The notes: generated from the sequence alone by a model not told the origin. DNA of 64,000 nucleotides from Abelmoschus esculentus (GCA_035048815.1 JAUCBN010000047.1:12180001-12244000); one strand, 5' to 3'; positions 23,730 through 35,929 are shown, numbered from the stretch's first letter. Program-made: numbers and translations.

Positions 23730-24335
23730 ATGCTAAGTTCTTGCAAAACCTGTTGGGTCTCTCTGTCTAAGAGAGCTCAACTGTTCTTTAATGTCAAACG
23801 TTGCAAGAGAAGATCAAACCGTCACAAGCTGTCGTTGAGTTTTGATCTGAAAACACCGTCTTTCGCCGCCATGGAGATATCAGGTCAGTTCAAACAAGTC
23901 TTCAAAGTGATCGACTCAAATGGCGATGGAAAGATATCTCCATTGGAGCTCAGAGAATTGCTTTTGTGCTTGGGGCATGAGAAATCCACAGCCTCCAAAA
24001 CAGCCGAAGGAATGATCAGAGAATTGGATTTCAACGGAGACGGTTACATCGATTTGGACGAGTTCATGCATGCAGTCGTCAACGACACCGCCGGCGACGA
24101 AGCGATTAACAACGGGGAAGATTATCTAATGGATGCTTTTCTCATCTTCGACCGTGATAGAAACGGCTTAATCTCGGCCAAAGAGTTACGTAACATATTG
24201 AACAGCCTTGGGTTCAAAAAATGCAGTCTTCAACGGTGTAAGCGCATGATTAGAGGCGTTGATCAGGACGGCGATGGCTTTGTGAACTTCAAAGAATTCC
24301 GATCAATGATGAACGCTACAAAGCATGGAGAATAG
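23730..24335 (+). CDS. CML: Calmodulin-like protein with four EF-hands
   Basis: Single-exon gene of 201 residues. Four complete 12-residue calcium loops are present at 62-73 (DSNGDGKISPLE), 100-111 (DFNGDGYIDLDE), 141-152 (DRDRNGLISAKE) and 178-189 (DQDGDGFVNFKE). Each has the acidic first and twelfth residues and the central Gly, so all four should bind calcium. It is a sensor without an enzymatic domain, as in CML proteins. The first 47 residues form a basic, Cys-containing extension (Cys5, Cys8, Cys25) before the calmodulin-like core that starts at Met48. Such an extension could serve targeting or lipid attachment, as in CML41-like proteins, or Met48 may be the real start. The exact CML number is not assigned. 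Confidence 0.93.
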   Translation: MLSSCKTCWVSLSKRAQLFFNVKRCKRRSNRHKLSLSFDLKTPSFAAMEISGQFKQVFKVIDSNGDGKISPLELRELLLCLGHEKSTASKTAEGMIRELDFNGDGYIDLDEFMHAVVNDTAGDEAINNGEDYLMDAFLIFDRDRNGLISAKELRNILNSLGFKKCSLQRCKRMIRGVDQDGDGFVNFKEFRSMMNATKHGE

Positions 24336-24339
24336 TCAA

Positions 24340-25390
24340 ACAACCTTATTATATTTTGTCTGAAAATCTAATGAGTTGACTGTTGAGTTCTGCTGTCTGT
24401 AATTTATTAGCCATATCCGTTTAACGTATTTGTTCACGTAATTATTTAAGATTAAACCCTAAAATTCTTAATATAGTTTCTTCCGATCGGTGAGTAGTAC
24501 ACTTGCCGGCGCCGGGAGTTTGCCGGAAGGTGAGACTGTGCCATATATTCACAGAAAACGGAGCATCCTTTACGGAAATAGACCCATAGCTTAAAGTTCC
24601 ACGTTTGTTTGTAACATGTTTTTGGATTTTTCCAAGATGGGAATCAAAGGTGGTCCTGTTTTGCTTCCTTTTTCTGGTTTTGTTTTGGGAAATAATTTTC
24701 CTTCATTTTTCATGAATTAACAGTTACAAGAATCTTAATTAAGACAAGTGTTTGGGGGCGATGAGTAGACCGAATCGAATATTTTTGTTATTTTTATGTA
24801 TGTCTCTATATTTACTAATCAATACATGGGTAATATTTATTAAGACGAGTAATGAGTATATGATATTGTTATTGATTTTATTGGATATTTATCAGATACC
24901 AAATTCAAAAAAATAAGATTCAGTCTTATCCTGATGATAATCGAGATTTAAATTTTGAATCCAATTTTACTCCCACCAAAATTATTTTTAAATAAAAATT
25001 TATCGATTCTAACTGAATCCGAAATCAAAATCGGATAATTAAGTTTTTTACCCGTGCCCAATGGGCTACTACTTAGTAAAACAACATATTTTTAGTTTTG
25101 TCTTTATTTGGATCGATTACAATTTCCCCCCTTTTTTTTTCTTTCTATCATACATTTAGTTTATTTATATCAAATAATATTCAATATTGCCGTTAATTCT
25201 ATGTAAATACACAAGTAAATGTATTTATAAATATAATAATAATAAATAAATAATTTAGATAAATGAAACTTCATTTCATCCGAGAATACGAAAAGAATCT
25301 ATACAAAATACCACTCTGTATACTCGAAATCCCTGTACAGAATAAAAAACCCGTGATATAGTTATACTCCTATTTTTCAGAATTTTAACT
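24340..25390. other. Gene-free stretch with a possible MITE
   Basis: No coding region was recognised. Between about 24750 and 25060 the ends GGGGGCGATGAGTAGACC and TTTTTTACCCGTGCCC loosely resemble hAT-type MITE termini, but the inverted repeat is poor and no target duplication was seen. Confidence 0.35.
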
Positions 25391-26760
25391 CTTACGTCAT
25401 TTTTAATAACAGAAAAAAGGACTTCTTTTACTCTTCGATTTTTTCTACGCAACCTTCGATTTCGTTCTTGCCATACATAATAGTTGAACCCCCTTCAAAC
25501 AAAACGAATGATGATTGCTTTTAAGGATTTTCCCTTACTAATTTGTATGACCCAGTTAAACATGTCTTCCCAACAATCATGAGAGCTAATCATACCCCAC
25601 TCTACCGATATTAACTTTTAAAGGTGAGAGAAAAACTTGTAACTACCAAATAAATGGTCCCTGATTTTTATATCTGTCCCACATAACAAACACATAATGT
25701 CTACAAGGCAACCTTATTGTCTTATGCGATGTTTTGTAGGCAATCTATCTAGCACCGTTAGCCATGATATGAAAGAATGTCTAAGGATAATTGATCCACT
25801 TCAAACAAGTCTATGCCAAGAGACAATAATCTGTTTGTGTCTTATTTCCCCCCAAACCACCCGAGTGATAAACTTCTCTGAAATATTTTTCACTGTCATG
25901 AAATCAGTTCTCAACTTTAGTATTTTCCTTCAAGCCCAGTTTTGTCCTGATTTCAAACAAACTTGCCAAATGAATTGGCCTCTCAGTAAATACCTATATA
26001 CCTATGCAACCCATAAAGAACAAGCCTTAATGAGGATCAACCACAAACATCTCATCATACATGCTCTATTCCAAGACACAATATCCTTAACACCAAGACC
26101 CCTCTCTTTTTTTGAGTGACAAAGAAACTCTCAATTCACCCGAGCTCCTCTAGCATTATTATCAACTCCTTTCCATAAGAAAGCACTATACAACTGATTG
26201 ATTTTTTTGACAATTTTCATTGGTAATAGAAAACTTGGCACCAAAAATTTTGCAAATTGAAGAGAATTGTGTTGAACAAGTTGTAACCTTCCAACAAAAG
26301 ATAAACATTTAGCAGGCCAACTTTATATCTTAGTAACAATCTTTTTGACTAAACTGTCACAATCAATAAAAAATAGATTTTTTGTAACTAAAGGTACGCC
26401 AAGATACCGAATAGGTAGTTCACCTAACTTGAATCTCAATTGTTCTTTCATCTGTTGTTTCACAATATCATCAATACCGGCAATAAATATCTCACATTTC
26501 GATTCATTTATCTGCAATCCAAACATATAACAAAAAGCTTCAAGCACTGTTTTTATTCTCAATAACGATTCCATATTGTTTTTTGTAAAAATATCAAGTC
26601 ATCAGTAAAATATATATGCGTGAGCTATATACCCCTACATTTAGGATGAAAATCAATAACATTGTACTGTCCAACCCAATTTAATAATCAGACAAAACAT
26701 TCATAACCGTACTAAACAAGTAAGAGGATAATGGATCTTCCTGCCTCACACCTTAATTTA
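25390..26760 (-). mobile_element. 5'-truncated, decayed LINE (L1-type) retrotransposon
   Basis: On the minus strand several reverse-transcriptase landmarks appear in order: VRQEDPLSSYLFS (about 26750), YFTDDLIF, the variant of the catalytic F/YADD motif (about 26600), then LQINESKCEIF and RYLGVPLV (26323-26574). These are followed by SWPAKCLSFVGRLQLVQ, ARGARVN, KERGLGVKDI and, near 25470, YYVWQERNRRLRRKN from the C-terminal zinc-finger-like region. Stops and frameshifts interrupt the frame, and the endonuclease and ORF1 are missing. Truncation at the 5' end is typical of target-primed retrotransposition. The element is inactive. Plus-strand open stretches over the same DNA are antisense shadows. 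Confidence 0.85.
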
Positions 26761-27174
26761 TACAATAAGTTATATATAAAAAATCATATTAATAATAGTT
26801 TAATTTAATTTATTAATATTTTTATTTATTGATATTTACTGTACCATTATCATCGGTATTTACCTAAATATCTAAGAGATCTGCTAAAAATTCTTATAAT
26901 TACAAAATAATATCAATTTATTTTAAGAGATTCATTAAAAATATTTATAATTATAAAATAATTATTATTTATAATTCTTTAACAACTTAAATTAGATCTT
27001 TTCTTTTATTTTCAATAAAAGAAAAGAAAGTATAGAGCAACAACGCTGCTCACGACAAAACCCTAAATCTACATAAATTAAAGCCAGCCAGAGACTCATT
27101 TGGTCTCTTCTCCACCGCTTAGCCTCTCCGACGCACTCCACCATCCTGCCACCTCATCACCGGATTCTGACGTC
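26761..27174. promoter_or_regulatory. Upstream region and leader of the DHDPS gene
   Basis: AT-rich up to about 27000, then abruptly richer in pyrimidines and C from about 27040 (after AAACCCTAAATC), typical of a plant 5' leader. No confident TATA box. The exact transcription start is unknown. Confidence 0.4.
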
Positions 27175-27267
27175 ATGTCTCAGAACTATCACCGTCACCT
27201 GAACTCCGCCGTCTTCCAAAGCTTTCTCCGACCAACCATTTCCGCCACGATTATCACCACCATTTGA
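27175..27267 (+). other. Upstream open reading frame in the DHDPS leader region
   Basis: An ATG at 27175 opens a 30-codon frame ending in TGA at 27265-27267, 191 bases before the DHDPS start. If the transcript begins upstream of it, this could lower translation of the main frame. It is an arithmetic observation; no peptide conservation is known to me. Confidence 0.35.
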
Positions 27268-27458
27268 ACCATCATCAGCATCACCATTCATTGAGAGAAA
27301 AAAACCTTTAATCACCGTCGGATTATCACACATTTTCAAATTTCCACTTCGAAGTTCAAATATTATAGACTGTTACTGGAGCCAAAATCTAGCGTTATCT
27401 AGAATATCGTTCGGGCCAAGTTTAATCGGACACAGCTTAGCTGTTGATTTATTGAAAG

Positions 27459-29452
27459 ATGACCAATTTGAAGAGCTATTTCGTGTGCTCGAGAGGATCA
27501 ACGCCTCAGTTTCGCCGTCCCAATCTCTGCGATAATTACAAGAGGTTTTGACGCTCTATATACGTTATCAAATTTGGTAGTCCTTAAATTATTCAATTAA
27601 TTTATTTTTATCAATTTATTGGCTGATTTGGGTATTAAGTGGAAACTCGTTAATGCATCCAAAAACTATATCTGAAAAGATCTGTTTGCCTGTTTATGGC
27701 TTTGTATTTGTTTGAAATATTTTTATGCTTTTTTTTTAATTAATGTTACCTCGTGCTTGTTGACTGTTAATCAGAAGCAAGGTTAGTCTCTATTTGCATA
27801 TTGTATAATCCGATCAACATCTTATTTGTTTGCTTTGTTGCAGGAGAAATGCAAAATGGACACCCCCACAAGCAGCTGTAATTCCTAATATTCATCTCCC
27901 AATGCGTAGTTTCGAGGTTAAAAACAGGTAACTAATGATTTTGTACTAGGATCCGATATCTGATTGCGGTTTAAATTGGTAAAATTTCTTGTTTGTTTAC
28001 TATAATTGCTCGGTTATAGTGTAACTATTGCATATTGGTATGAAGTATCGATGTTGGTCATGTCCTCGTGTCTCTCTGTTCCCTGTTCTGTTCCTTCTTA
28101 TTGCTTCTGTAATGAATTTGCTTTGCATGTGCCAAGAACCCGAGACTTTTTGGTTAACCATACTTTTATCAATAGGCGTAGTTTATTGAACTCTTAGGAT
28201 TGAGTGTTTGAATGCCGCATGAGTGTTTTATGCAAAGATAAAATAACCGAACACTTGGTTTTGATCTGTGATTATTGTACAGTTGTAATGCATAATGCTT
28301 ATAGAAAGTATATGACATTATTAGTTCCATGATTATTGTGGCGCATTATGCATTTTCTTTGTGATGAAATTGTGGTAAATGTTTAATTTATTAGCCTCCT
28401 ATTGAGGAAACCATGGTTTATCTGTCGCTGTGTATTGTTGTTGAGAGCTGCATTTTGTTGGTAATGAATGTTTTGTATTGAAGAATTGCTGCCGTAGATG
28501 ATTCATCTGCCTTCTGATTTGCAGGACGACAGCAGAAGATATAAAATCTCTTCGATTGATAACAGCCATCAAAACCCCGTATCTACCGGATGGAAGGTTT
28601 GATCTTGAAGCATATGATGACCTGGTGAATATGCAAATTGAAAACGGTGCTGAAGCTGTAATTGCTGGTGGCACAACTGGTGAGGGCCAGCTGATGAGCT
28701 GGGATGAACATATAATGCTTATTGGCCATACAGTCAACTGTTTCGGTGGATCCGTTAAGGTAATTGGTAACACAGGAAGCAACTCAACCAGGGAAGCGAT
28801 TCATGCCACCGAACAAGGTTTTGCTGTCGGAATGCATGCTGCCCTTCACATCAATCCTTACTATGGCAAAACATCTCTGGAGGGCTTGATTTCCCACTTC
28901 AATAGTGTGCTGCCGATGGGACCTACCATCATATACAATGTGCCATCACGAACTGGCCAAGACATTCCACCACATATCATCAACTGTGTAGCTGAGTCTC
29001 CTAACTTGGCTGGAATTAAAGAATGTGTTGGAAATGACCGAATCGAGCAGTACACAGACAATGGAATTGTAGCGTGGAGTGGGAATGATGATCAGTGTCA
29101 CGACGCTAGGTGGATCCATGGGGCTACCGGTGTGATTTCTGTTACAAGCAACCTGGTTCCGGCATTAATGCGAGAACTCATGTTCGGAGGTAAAAACACT
29201 GCACTTAATGCAAAGCTCTTACCTCTAATCGAGTGGCTCTTTCAAGAACCTAACCCTGTTGGCCTTAACACGGCCCTTGCACAACTCGGGGTTGTGAGAC
29301 CGGTTTTCAGGTTACCATATGTACCTCTTCCATTGAATAATAGGGTAGAATTTGTTAATCTGGTCAAGGAAATAGGGCGGGAGAATTTTGTAGGAAAAAA
29401 AGATGTTCAAGTTCTTGATGATGATGACTTCATCTTGGTTGGGCGATATTAG
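27459..29452 (+). CDS. DHDPS: 4-hydroxy-tetrahydrodipicolinate synthase, chloroplastic
   Basis: Three exons, 27459-27544, 27844-27927 and 28525-29452, join in phase into 365 residues, the standard plant length. The enzyme condenses pyruvate with aspartate semialdehyde in the plastid stroma, the first committed and lysine-inhibited step of lysine synthesis. The first about 50 residues are basic and Ser/Arg-rich, fitting a transit peptide, and the conserved junction KRRNAKW crosses intron 1. In the barrel, GGTTGEG (105-111) binds pyruvate, YNVPSRTG carries the catalytic Tyr194, and AGIKEC carries the Schiff-base Lys222. GNTGSNST and the region after SWDEH, which help form the lysine site in plants, are intact. 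The C-terminus FILVGRY is typical. The gene is convergent with the cyclophilin gene, with 560 bp between the stop codons. Confidence 0.96.
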
Positions 29453-30012
29453 TTAGTCATTTGTCAAAGTTCCGAGAACTCGAGAGTGTAGTATGGATGT
29501 CGTGTCTCAGTTTCGAGTTTGCTTTTAGTTTTCGTTTATGTTTCATTCATTTAAGTTAAATGAATATGTTGATGAACCGATATGTTTAAAGATGTTTACT
29601 GACGAACAAAAATTTATTCATAAACGATAGATTAATAGTTTAAACCAACAAACCATAAATTGTTATACGTTTATATTTTAGATATAAAATAATTAAACAA
29701 AAATATTAATAATTATTACATAAACTTTATTGGTTTATAAATATAATAGATACAGTATATGGTTTGGTTTGAGCATCAAAATAAACAGTTGATTAAAATA
29801 ACTTACCAACAATTAATTAACAGTTGATTTTAGTCTCAAATCGTAGTAATTTCTCCAGAGAAACATTTGCTATTAAATATCAAAATAAAGAAATGATTTG
29901 ATTACATAGTACTAGTCGTTGAACTATATAATGACTGTGCTGGATCCAGAGGAACAAGTACAAACACTTTTTATCCTTGGAACTGTTACTAGTTTAATGT
30001 GCTGAGGGAAGA
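29453..30012. other. Intergenic 3' region between convergent genes
   Basis: Holds the 3' ends of DHDPS (+) and the cyclophilin gene (-). AT-rich, with no further gene seen. Confidence 0.5.
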
Positions 30013-32700
30013 CTAACCAGCGAGTGGATTAGCGTGTATCGTCACACGGTTCAACCTTATCTCTGCAAGAGGACGATCACCTGCTCCGGTTTGAGTCTGC
30101 ATAAAGAAAAATAGAGTTCAGTCAGGTTGAACAAGCAATTGAAGGCGCAGCAGCAAACCAATATATTCCACAAACACATACAAAACGCTGTACAGTTCAA
30201 AATTATTTTCAGTAAGACTGGGATCCAAGGAGATGAGGTTCGGTTCCAGACAACAATTCACTTCAGATTCATGATAAATGTCTTTCTTTGGGGGTACCTC
30301 AGCAATTAGCACTATAAAAATAAGGGAAAACTACCCAGATAGTACCCCAGCTATTGTTACATTATCGTTTTAGCACTCAAACTATTTTTTTTTACAAAAT
30401 GGTACCTAACATTAGGTTAGGTTTTCATTTTGGTACCCCACCGTAAAAAAATTAACATACCGATTAAGAGAGGTTATTCTCTCTCTTAGTCAATATATCA
30501 ATGTGCTTTTTTTATGATTTTAGTCGATGTACCATGCTTATTAAGAGAGAATGAGGTGACAACCTACAACATATGATTTTTTTTTCTCTACAAACCGATT
30601 TGCAAATAAAAATGAAACATAACATTAAGAATCATTTTGCCAAAAAAAAAAGTTGGGTACTAAAACAAAAATGCAACAATAGCTGGGGTACTATTTATGT
30701 AATTTCCCTAAAAATAATCTAGAATTTCACCTACCTTTTGAATCCCCAAATCATCTTTGAGAAGATAAGTAATCCAGCATGGACAAGTACGATTTTTTAT
30801 AACAAATGATGTAAATATCAACACAGAAAGTCACGTGGACAAAGAAAGAAAGAGTTTGCATGAAGAACTAAATCCCAACATGATCGTCTCCAAGGCATTC
30901 TAAATCAATGTAAACTAGGCGGGGAAATATGATTGTATGCTAGCACAATTTACCTTTTCCATTATATCCAGGACTTCAAAACCATGGATAACCTTGCCAA
31001 ATACAGTGTATAATCCATTGAGATGTGGCTGCTTTGCGTATGTTATAAAGAACTGGCTCCCATTAGTATTAGGACCACTATTAGCCATTGCCAATATACC
31101 CCTTGCATTATGCTGTAAGCAGGTTAAGCTTTGTCAGAGAAAAACGGCACGTCAACATTCAAAACGAATGAGCAATTCAATATATGGAAAGTGTTGAAAA
31201 TTGTATCTTGTAACAGGACATTAAGACTAAGCTTTAGTTTCTATGAGTATGAAAAGCATAACTGTACAAAAACACCGGGCAAATAGACCAAGATGTGTAG
31301 TTATGATGATTCAAACATAGAAGATAAAGGGTGGGAAGGTTATAGAAACCAAAGTTTCAGACCCAAATAACATGTTGGCTAAACAAACTACATAGTACAT
31401 GATAAAAAAAGCACAACCAAACTCCTCAAGGTTCCATTCATTTAGTAAGGTTAAAACCTTCACTTCAAGCATAATGGAAAATCATAGCTTCTTCAAAAGA
31501 AAGCTGACCAATCCTCAAACAAGAAAAAAGAGTGTTTTTTGTTCTCCTTCCCCACACTCTTAATGGGTAAAAGTTGATGAAAAATTCTCTCAAACCACTT
31601 TGAGAGATCGCCCATGAAAAGCTTTCTGGTTTCATTAACTATTAAGGTTAGCATACCTTGAGGGATTCTCTAATCTCATCATTGAACTTCTTGCCCCATA
31701 TGCTTGTTCCCCCTTTTCCTGTTCCAGTTGGATCTCCACCTTGAATCATGAAACCTTTAATATTCCTGTGAAATATAGTCCCATCATAATATCCACTAGC
31801 ACACAGTGCTAAAAAGTTCTGCATTCAAACAAAAGACTAGTATTATTTACAAGGGAAGAGCAAAAAACAATAAGTACTTCATAAAACATAAACGAATGCA
31901 TTCACTAAAATAGATGCCTCAGGAATTTCTACCCATTATGAGGCCAAATTCTCCACTGTAATGAAATTAGGCAAGACTTTAATTTATGCGAGAAACACAC
32001 CAAATAAAAGGTATAAGTATAGCCTATGTTACTCGCACCCAGGTACAAGTGATCAATATAGGTATGAGTATGACATGCATATGTTTAAATCTTTTCGATT
32101 TTTTTCCACGCATTCTGGAGGTGGAGCTATACTCCCATACCAGTGTTCTTGGGTGTCTGACACAGGTATTTCAAAAACATGAAAAAGTCTAAGCAACATA
32201 GACTATAGGTATATAGCAAAACTATATCATAAAGAATTATACAGAACCCATTGATGCAGTGAAAGGAAACAAATTCCTTTCAAGAAAAGGCAAATAATAA
32301 CAGTTGAAACATACAGAGAATTTGTCACCACCAATTTCCTAAATTTTGGATTAGGGCAGAAATTGATACCAAAGAACAATCCTTGAAGCAAAATGCTAGT
32401 CCTAATGTATACTTTATCATCTAATAATTTTATTCCTGAACAGCTTGCGGAAGCAGAACATGAAGCTAGTGTTCTTTTCAGATAAATAAAATCAGAGTAC
32501 TGAAAAAGAAAGGAAATATTTGAAGGAAATGAAGGTCCTAACCTCCGCTGTTTTAGCGACCTCGTCGCAGAAGATCTCGCACTTAATGTCACCAAGATTT
32601 GTATGCAAAGTAACCGACTGCAATACCAAGGAAAGCATAGGTTAGATTTTGGCAACGCATTGTATATGTTCGATAGAATTACTCAAACAGAACTCACCAT
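30013..32700 (-). CDS. CYP18-1: Cyclophilin-type peptidyl-prolyl isomerase, PPIL3/CYP18-1 type
   Basis: Five exons on the minus strand: 32698-32700, 32543-32617, 31657-31818, 30954-31112 and 30013-30096. They give 160 residues, the exact size of plant CYP18-1. The enzyme isomerises Xaa-Pro bonds; the PPIL3 group is linked to the spliceosome. The cyclophilin core shows FHRNIKGFMIQGGDPTGTGK with the catalytic Arg, then GILAMANSGPNTNGSQFFIT and HLNGLYTVFGKV, all intact. The first coding exon holds only the ATG, followed at once by a GTGAGT donor; exon 2 starts with Ser-Val-Thr-Leu-His. This is forced by sequence because no ATG precedes the conserved SVTLHTNLGDIKCE in exon 2. Intron 4 contains a MITE (30324-30709). 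All introns are GT-AG. Confidence 0.93.
30324..30709. mobile_element. Intronic MITE with long inverted ends
   Basis: The left part (GGGAAAACTACCCAGATAGT, then ACCCCAGCTATTGTTACATT) and the reverse complement of the right part (GGGAAATTACATAAATAGT, then ACCCCAGCTATTGTTGCATT) form an inverted repeat of about 40 bases. A perfect 8-bp direct repeat AAAAATAA flanks it at 30316-30323 and 30710-30717; the run of A leaves one base of ambiguity. It lies in intron 4 of the cyclophilin gene, carries no coding sequence and leaves the splice sites untouched. Superfamily is uncertain (hAT by duplication length). Confidence 0.75.
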
Positions 32701-34418
32701 GTTATGAATACGCTCACAAACAAGAATCGAAGGTAGAGGAGTTTCTTGGGTAGTTCAAGCGTCTGGTTTCCGGTGATTGTAGAATCTAAGAGTTTTCGTC
32801 AGAGCTCACACTTCGTGGCTTCTTTGCACTTCTGGGTTCAAAGCGAAGGGCTTACAGCCTTGAGAATTGCCGTGTTTTTCCGAAGATTTTTCTAGACTGC
32901 GGTCGCGACTTCCGTCGGCCAACGCCCGACGCTACCTTTATATTATATGCAAGAATTGGGCCAATGGTTCATGTTGGACTCCGAACGGGGAGATTCGTTA
33001 CGGGCCCAAAAGTAAAGAACAGTTTCATTTTAAACTAAAATACGGAAGGGTTAATTTTATTCTTGTAGTAATTTTAATTTGTAATATTCTTTTTAATTTA
33101 ATTTTTAAATTTAAAATTGCATCGTTTTAAGTCTTTTTGATTATTTTCGATTAATAAAATTGTTAAATTATGTGTATGTGATTGTTATATATTTTTTTAC
33201 ATCTGTTGTTATCGTAAATTATCTTGTAATATCAATGACGAGATACCGATTTTGATGACGTAGTAATATAAATAAAAAACTTAAAAATATTTATTTATTT
33301 TGCATTATAGATTTAAAAAAACTACGTTAACTATTTTACCCGTTTTTCATTTGACGGGAGTTTATTAAAGAAAATGATCTATGGACATAGTAATTCGTAC
33401 TATATTAATTAATTAACGATAAAATATTTGGTATAATAAAAAAATAACTATTGATAATAATTCTGTTAATCGATAATAATTAAATAACGAGATTAATACA
33501 AATTAAGTATTTAAGGGTTAAGTTGACAAAATTAAAATATTAAATGGATTGCTCCATTTGCATTGTCGTACACATTTCGTACGATTTTGGATGGTTTAAT
33601 TTAGATCGGATAAATTTTAGTTCTAAAAAATTTCGAAACCAAATCGTTTTGAGTTAAAGATTTATTTTAGATTTATGTAATTTTAAATTAATTCAAATTA
33701 AATTATTTTAAATGGATTTATTGATAAAAATTTTATAACTTAAACTCCATTAAGTTTCGTGCTTTTCATATTTAATTATTTAGCTCAATTCCAATATTAT
33801 AGTTATATTTCTAAGTTCTATAATCCATTACTCTCTATTTATATAATCAAATTTATAGTTAGATAATTTTTTTAGACGCTTTGATCCGACCCGAAAAATA
33901 AATTAAATATTTAAATTTATCTTACCTTACTTTTTAATATTTCTGATCCCAATATGATACGACCCTGGCATAACAAAAAAAAAACATAATTCAATCTTCA
34001 ATCATCCCCACTATTCTAATAAAAAAACCAACCTATTCTAAATATTCAAAACCAACCTAATTCGAAAAAATAATAAAAATATTAAATATAATATATAAAA
34101 ATATATAAATCAAATTAGATATTTTAAAAACTAAACCCGACTTTAATTTGATACCAACATTTTAAATATTCACATGCCCTCATCCTAAAATTCAATTTTA
34201 ATACTAAAAATCTACCCCGAACGATTCGAATCCCGTAGGGGACGGATATTACTACTATCCCTAAATTCAAGAGCAAAATGTGTCGAAAAAGAGCCTTGGC
34301 TTATGGAATAGATTACATGACAGCAATCATTCAAGGATGTAGGATATACTAAAACCCCATCAAACTCACTTTAGCCTTTGAAACCATTTATAACTCTGAT
34401 CTGGAACTGTTAGAGGTC
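32701..34418. other. Cyclophilin promoter side and AT-rich intergenic DNA
   Basis: From 32701 to about 32960 the sequence is less AT-rich and is the likely leader and promoter of the cyclophilin gene. From 33000 to 34260 it is AT-rich with degenerate repeat-like words. The 3' end of the Aurora gene lies near 34300-34418. No other gene was found. Confidence 0.5.
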
Positions 34419-35864
34419 CTATTTTTTGCAAGTACCCATAGGGTTTGCATACTTAACAATCCAAGGGTGCTCCATGATCTTTTGAAGAGATAGCCGTTTA
34501 GTGGAGTCCTTCACAAGAAGCTGCAAACAAGATTTCAATTCACTGCATTCAGATTTTCAGATCTCGATTTCGTATAATAATTATTCATAAACGATTCGTA
34601 TCGATACCCAAGTGATGAGATTTTTGGCTTCCATTGAGACAGTAGGAGTGGATGGGAAGCTCAAATCAACCTTCATAATCCTGTAACATCACAAGCTTGA
34701 TCATCAATGCAATGTTTTCAATCCACATTTAGATTGAAGCATGAGAAAACTCCTGTTTCTACTTACCTTTTGAATGTATCGGTTTGACTCTCGGACTCAA
34801 ATGGAGGGGATCCGTAGAGGAACTCATAACAAAGAATACCCAGAGTCCAATTATCCACCGCATAATCATGAGCTTTGTTTTCCACCATTTCAGGTGCTAA
34901 ATAATCCAGAGTTCCACACATTGTGTGTCTCTTGCTTCTTGATTGTACCGACCACCCAAAATCTGCAATCTTCAACCGACCCTATACATGTACTTACACA
35001 CACACAGTCATATCGGATTCGGAACTACTCGAACACGATTCGAGTAACATATGGCAACAGTAATGATAAAACCAACATACAATTTCATACAAAAACCTGC
35101 AATTTGTACTTATAAAATGGATTTCTAAATAATCTTGAAGTGGATGCAAGAAATGCATCGGCTTACCTCATGGTCAAGCAGCAAGTTTTCTGGTTTGATA
35201 TCCCTGTGAATTACATGTTTCTCATGACAATATGCCAATGCTGTTGTCAGACTAGCAATGTACTGAAAGAAAATGTTTCATACAACAAAAAATGGATGGA
35301 TTAGAAACCAAAATCTATTAAGAAGGTGAAAATAAACTAAGCAATTGAAACCCAGAACGAAAAAGAGAGAGAAGAAAAGGATTGGGTCGTTACCGTGGCA
35401 GCTTGTTCTTCACTGAAATGACCATGTTTTCTTAGCTCGTTATAAAGTTCACCCCCATAAGCATACTCAAGAATCAAGAAGATACGTTCGCTATCATGGA
35501 ACCATCCGTAAAGACGAAGTATATTGGGATGGCGAAGACTGGTCTGGATTTCCATTTCTCTCCTCAACTGATGGTGGATCCTGTATTTTTCTAACTGTTC
35601 CTTGAATATGATTTTCAATGCCACAATGTATTTGCTCTAAAAAAAAGAAAAAACCATCAAAAACCGACGGATTAAAGAGACAAAGAACATGAATTTTAGA
35701 GGAAAGAAAACTGTAAGAAATTGAATGAAAAAGAAAACCTTGACTTCTCTGGCGAGATAGACTCTACCGAATTTGCCTTTTCCAAGGGGTTTTCCGATGT
35801 CGAAGTCTTGTATGGACCATTTCCGTTTTGAATTACCTTCGGCTCCTTCGCTTTGAGAAATCAT
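34419..35864 (-). CDS. AUR3: Aurora-3 serine/threonine kinase
   Basis: Six exons on the minus strand: 35739-35864, 35394-35636, 35167-35262, 34767-34981, 34608-34680 and 34419-34520. They give 284 residues, close to Arabidopsis AUR3. Aurora-3 is a mitotic kinase that phosphorylates histone H3 at Ser10 and acts at centromeres. The kinase domain has the glycine loop GKGKFGRV (28-35), Lys50 in VALK, HRDIKPEN with Asp144, DFGWS with Asp162, and the activation-loop Thr175 in RHTMCGT. It also has LDYLAPEMVE and the Aurora-type VDNWTLGILCYEFLYG. The segment KSKYIVALKIIFKEQLEKYR and HHQLRREMEIQTSLRHPNIL favour the AUR3 group over AUR1/2. The ATG at 35864 was chosen over upstream in-frame sequence because it gives the short N-terminus of the family. 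Residue Trp at the exon 5/6 junction replaces the usual Gln before LLVKD. Confidence 0.93.
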
Positions 35865-35929
35865 TTGGATCTGATTCTGTGACTGTGGAAAGAATCGGAG
35901 ATAGAAAATCAGTAGTGTGTTTGGCATTT

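Noticed and set aside
25697..26119. Plus-strand 140-codon open frame
   Set aside because: It is antisense to the LINE reverse-transcriptase region, whose motifs read on the minus strand.
32227..32655. Minus-strand 142-codon open frame
   Set aside because: It overlaps cyclophilin exon 2 in a different frame and extends into intron 2; the real exon uses the conserved frame.
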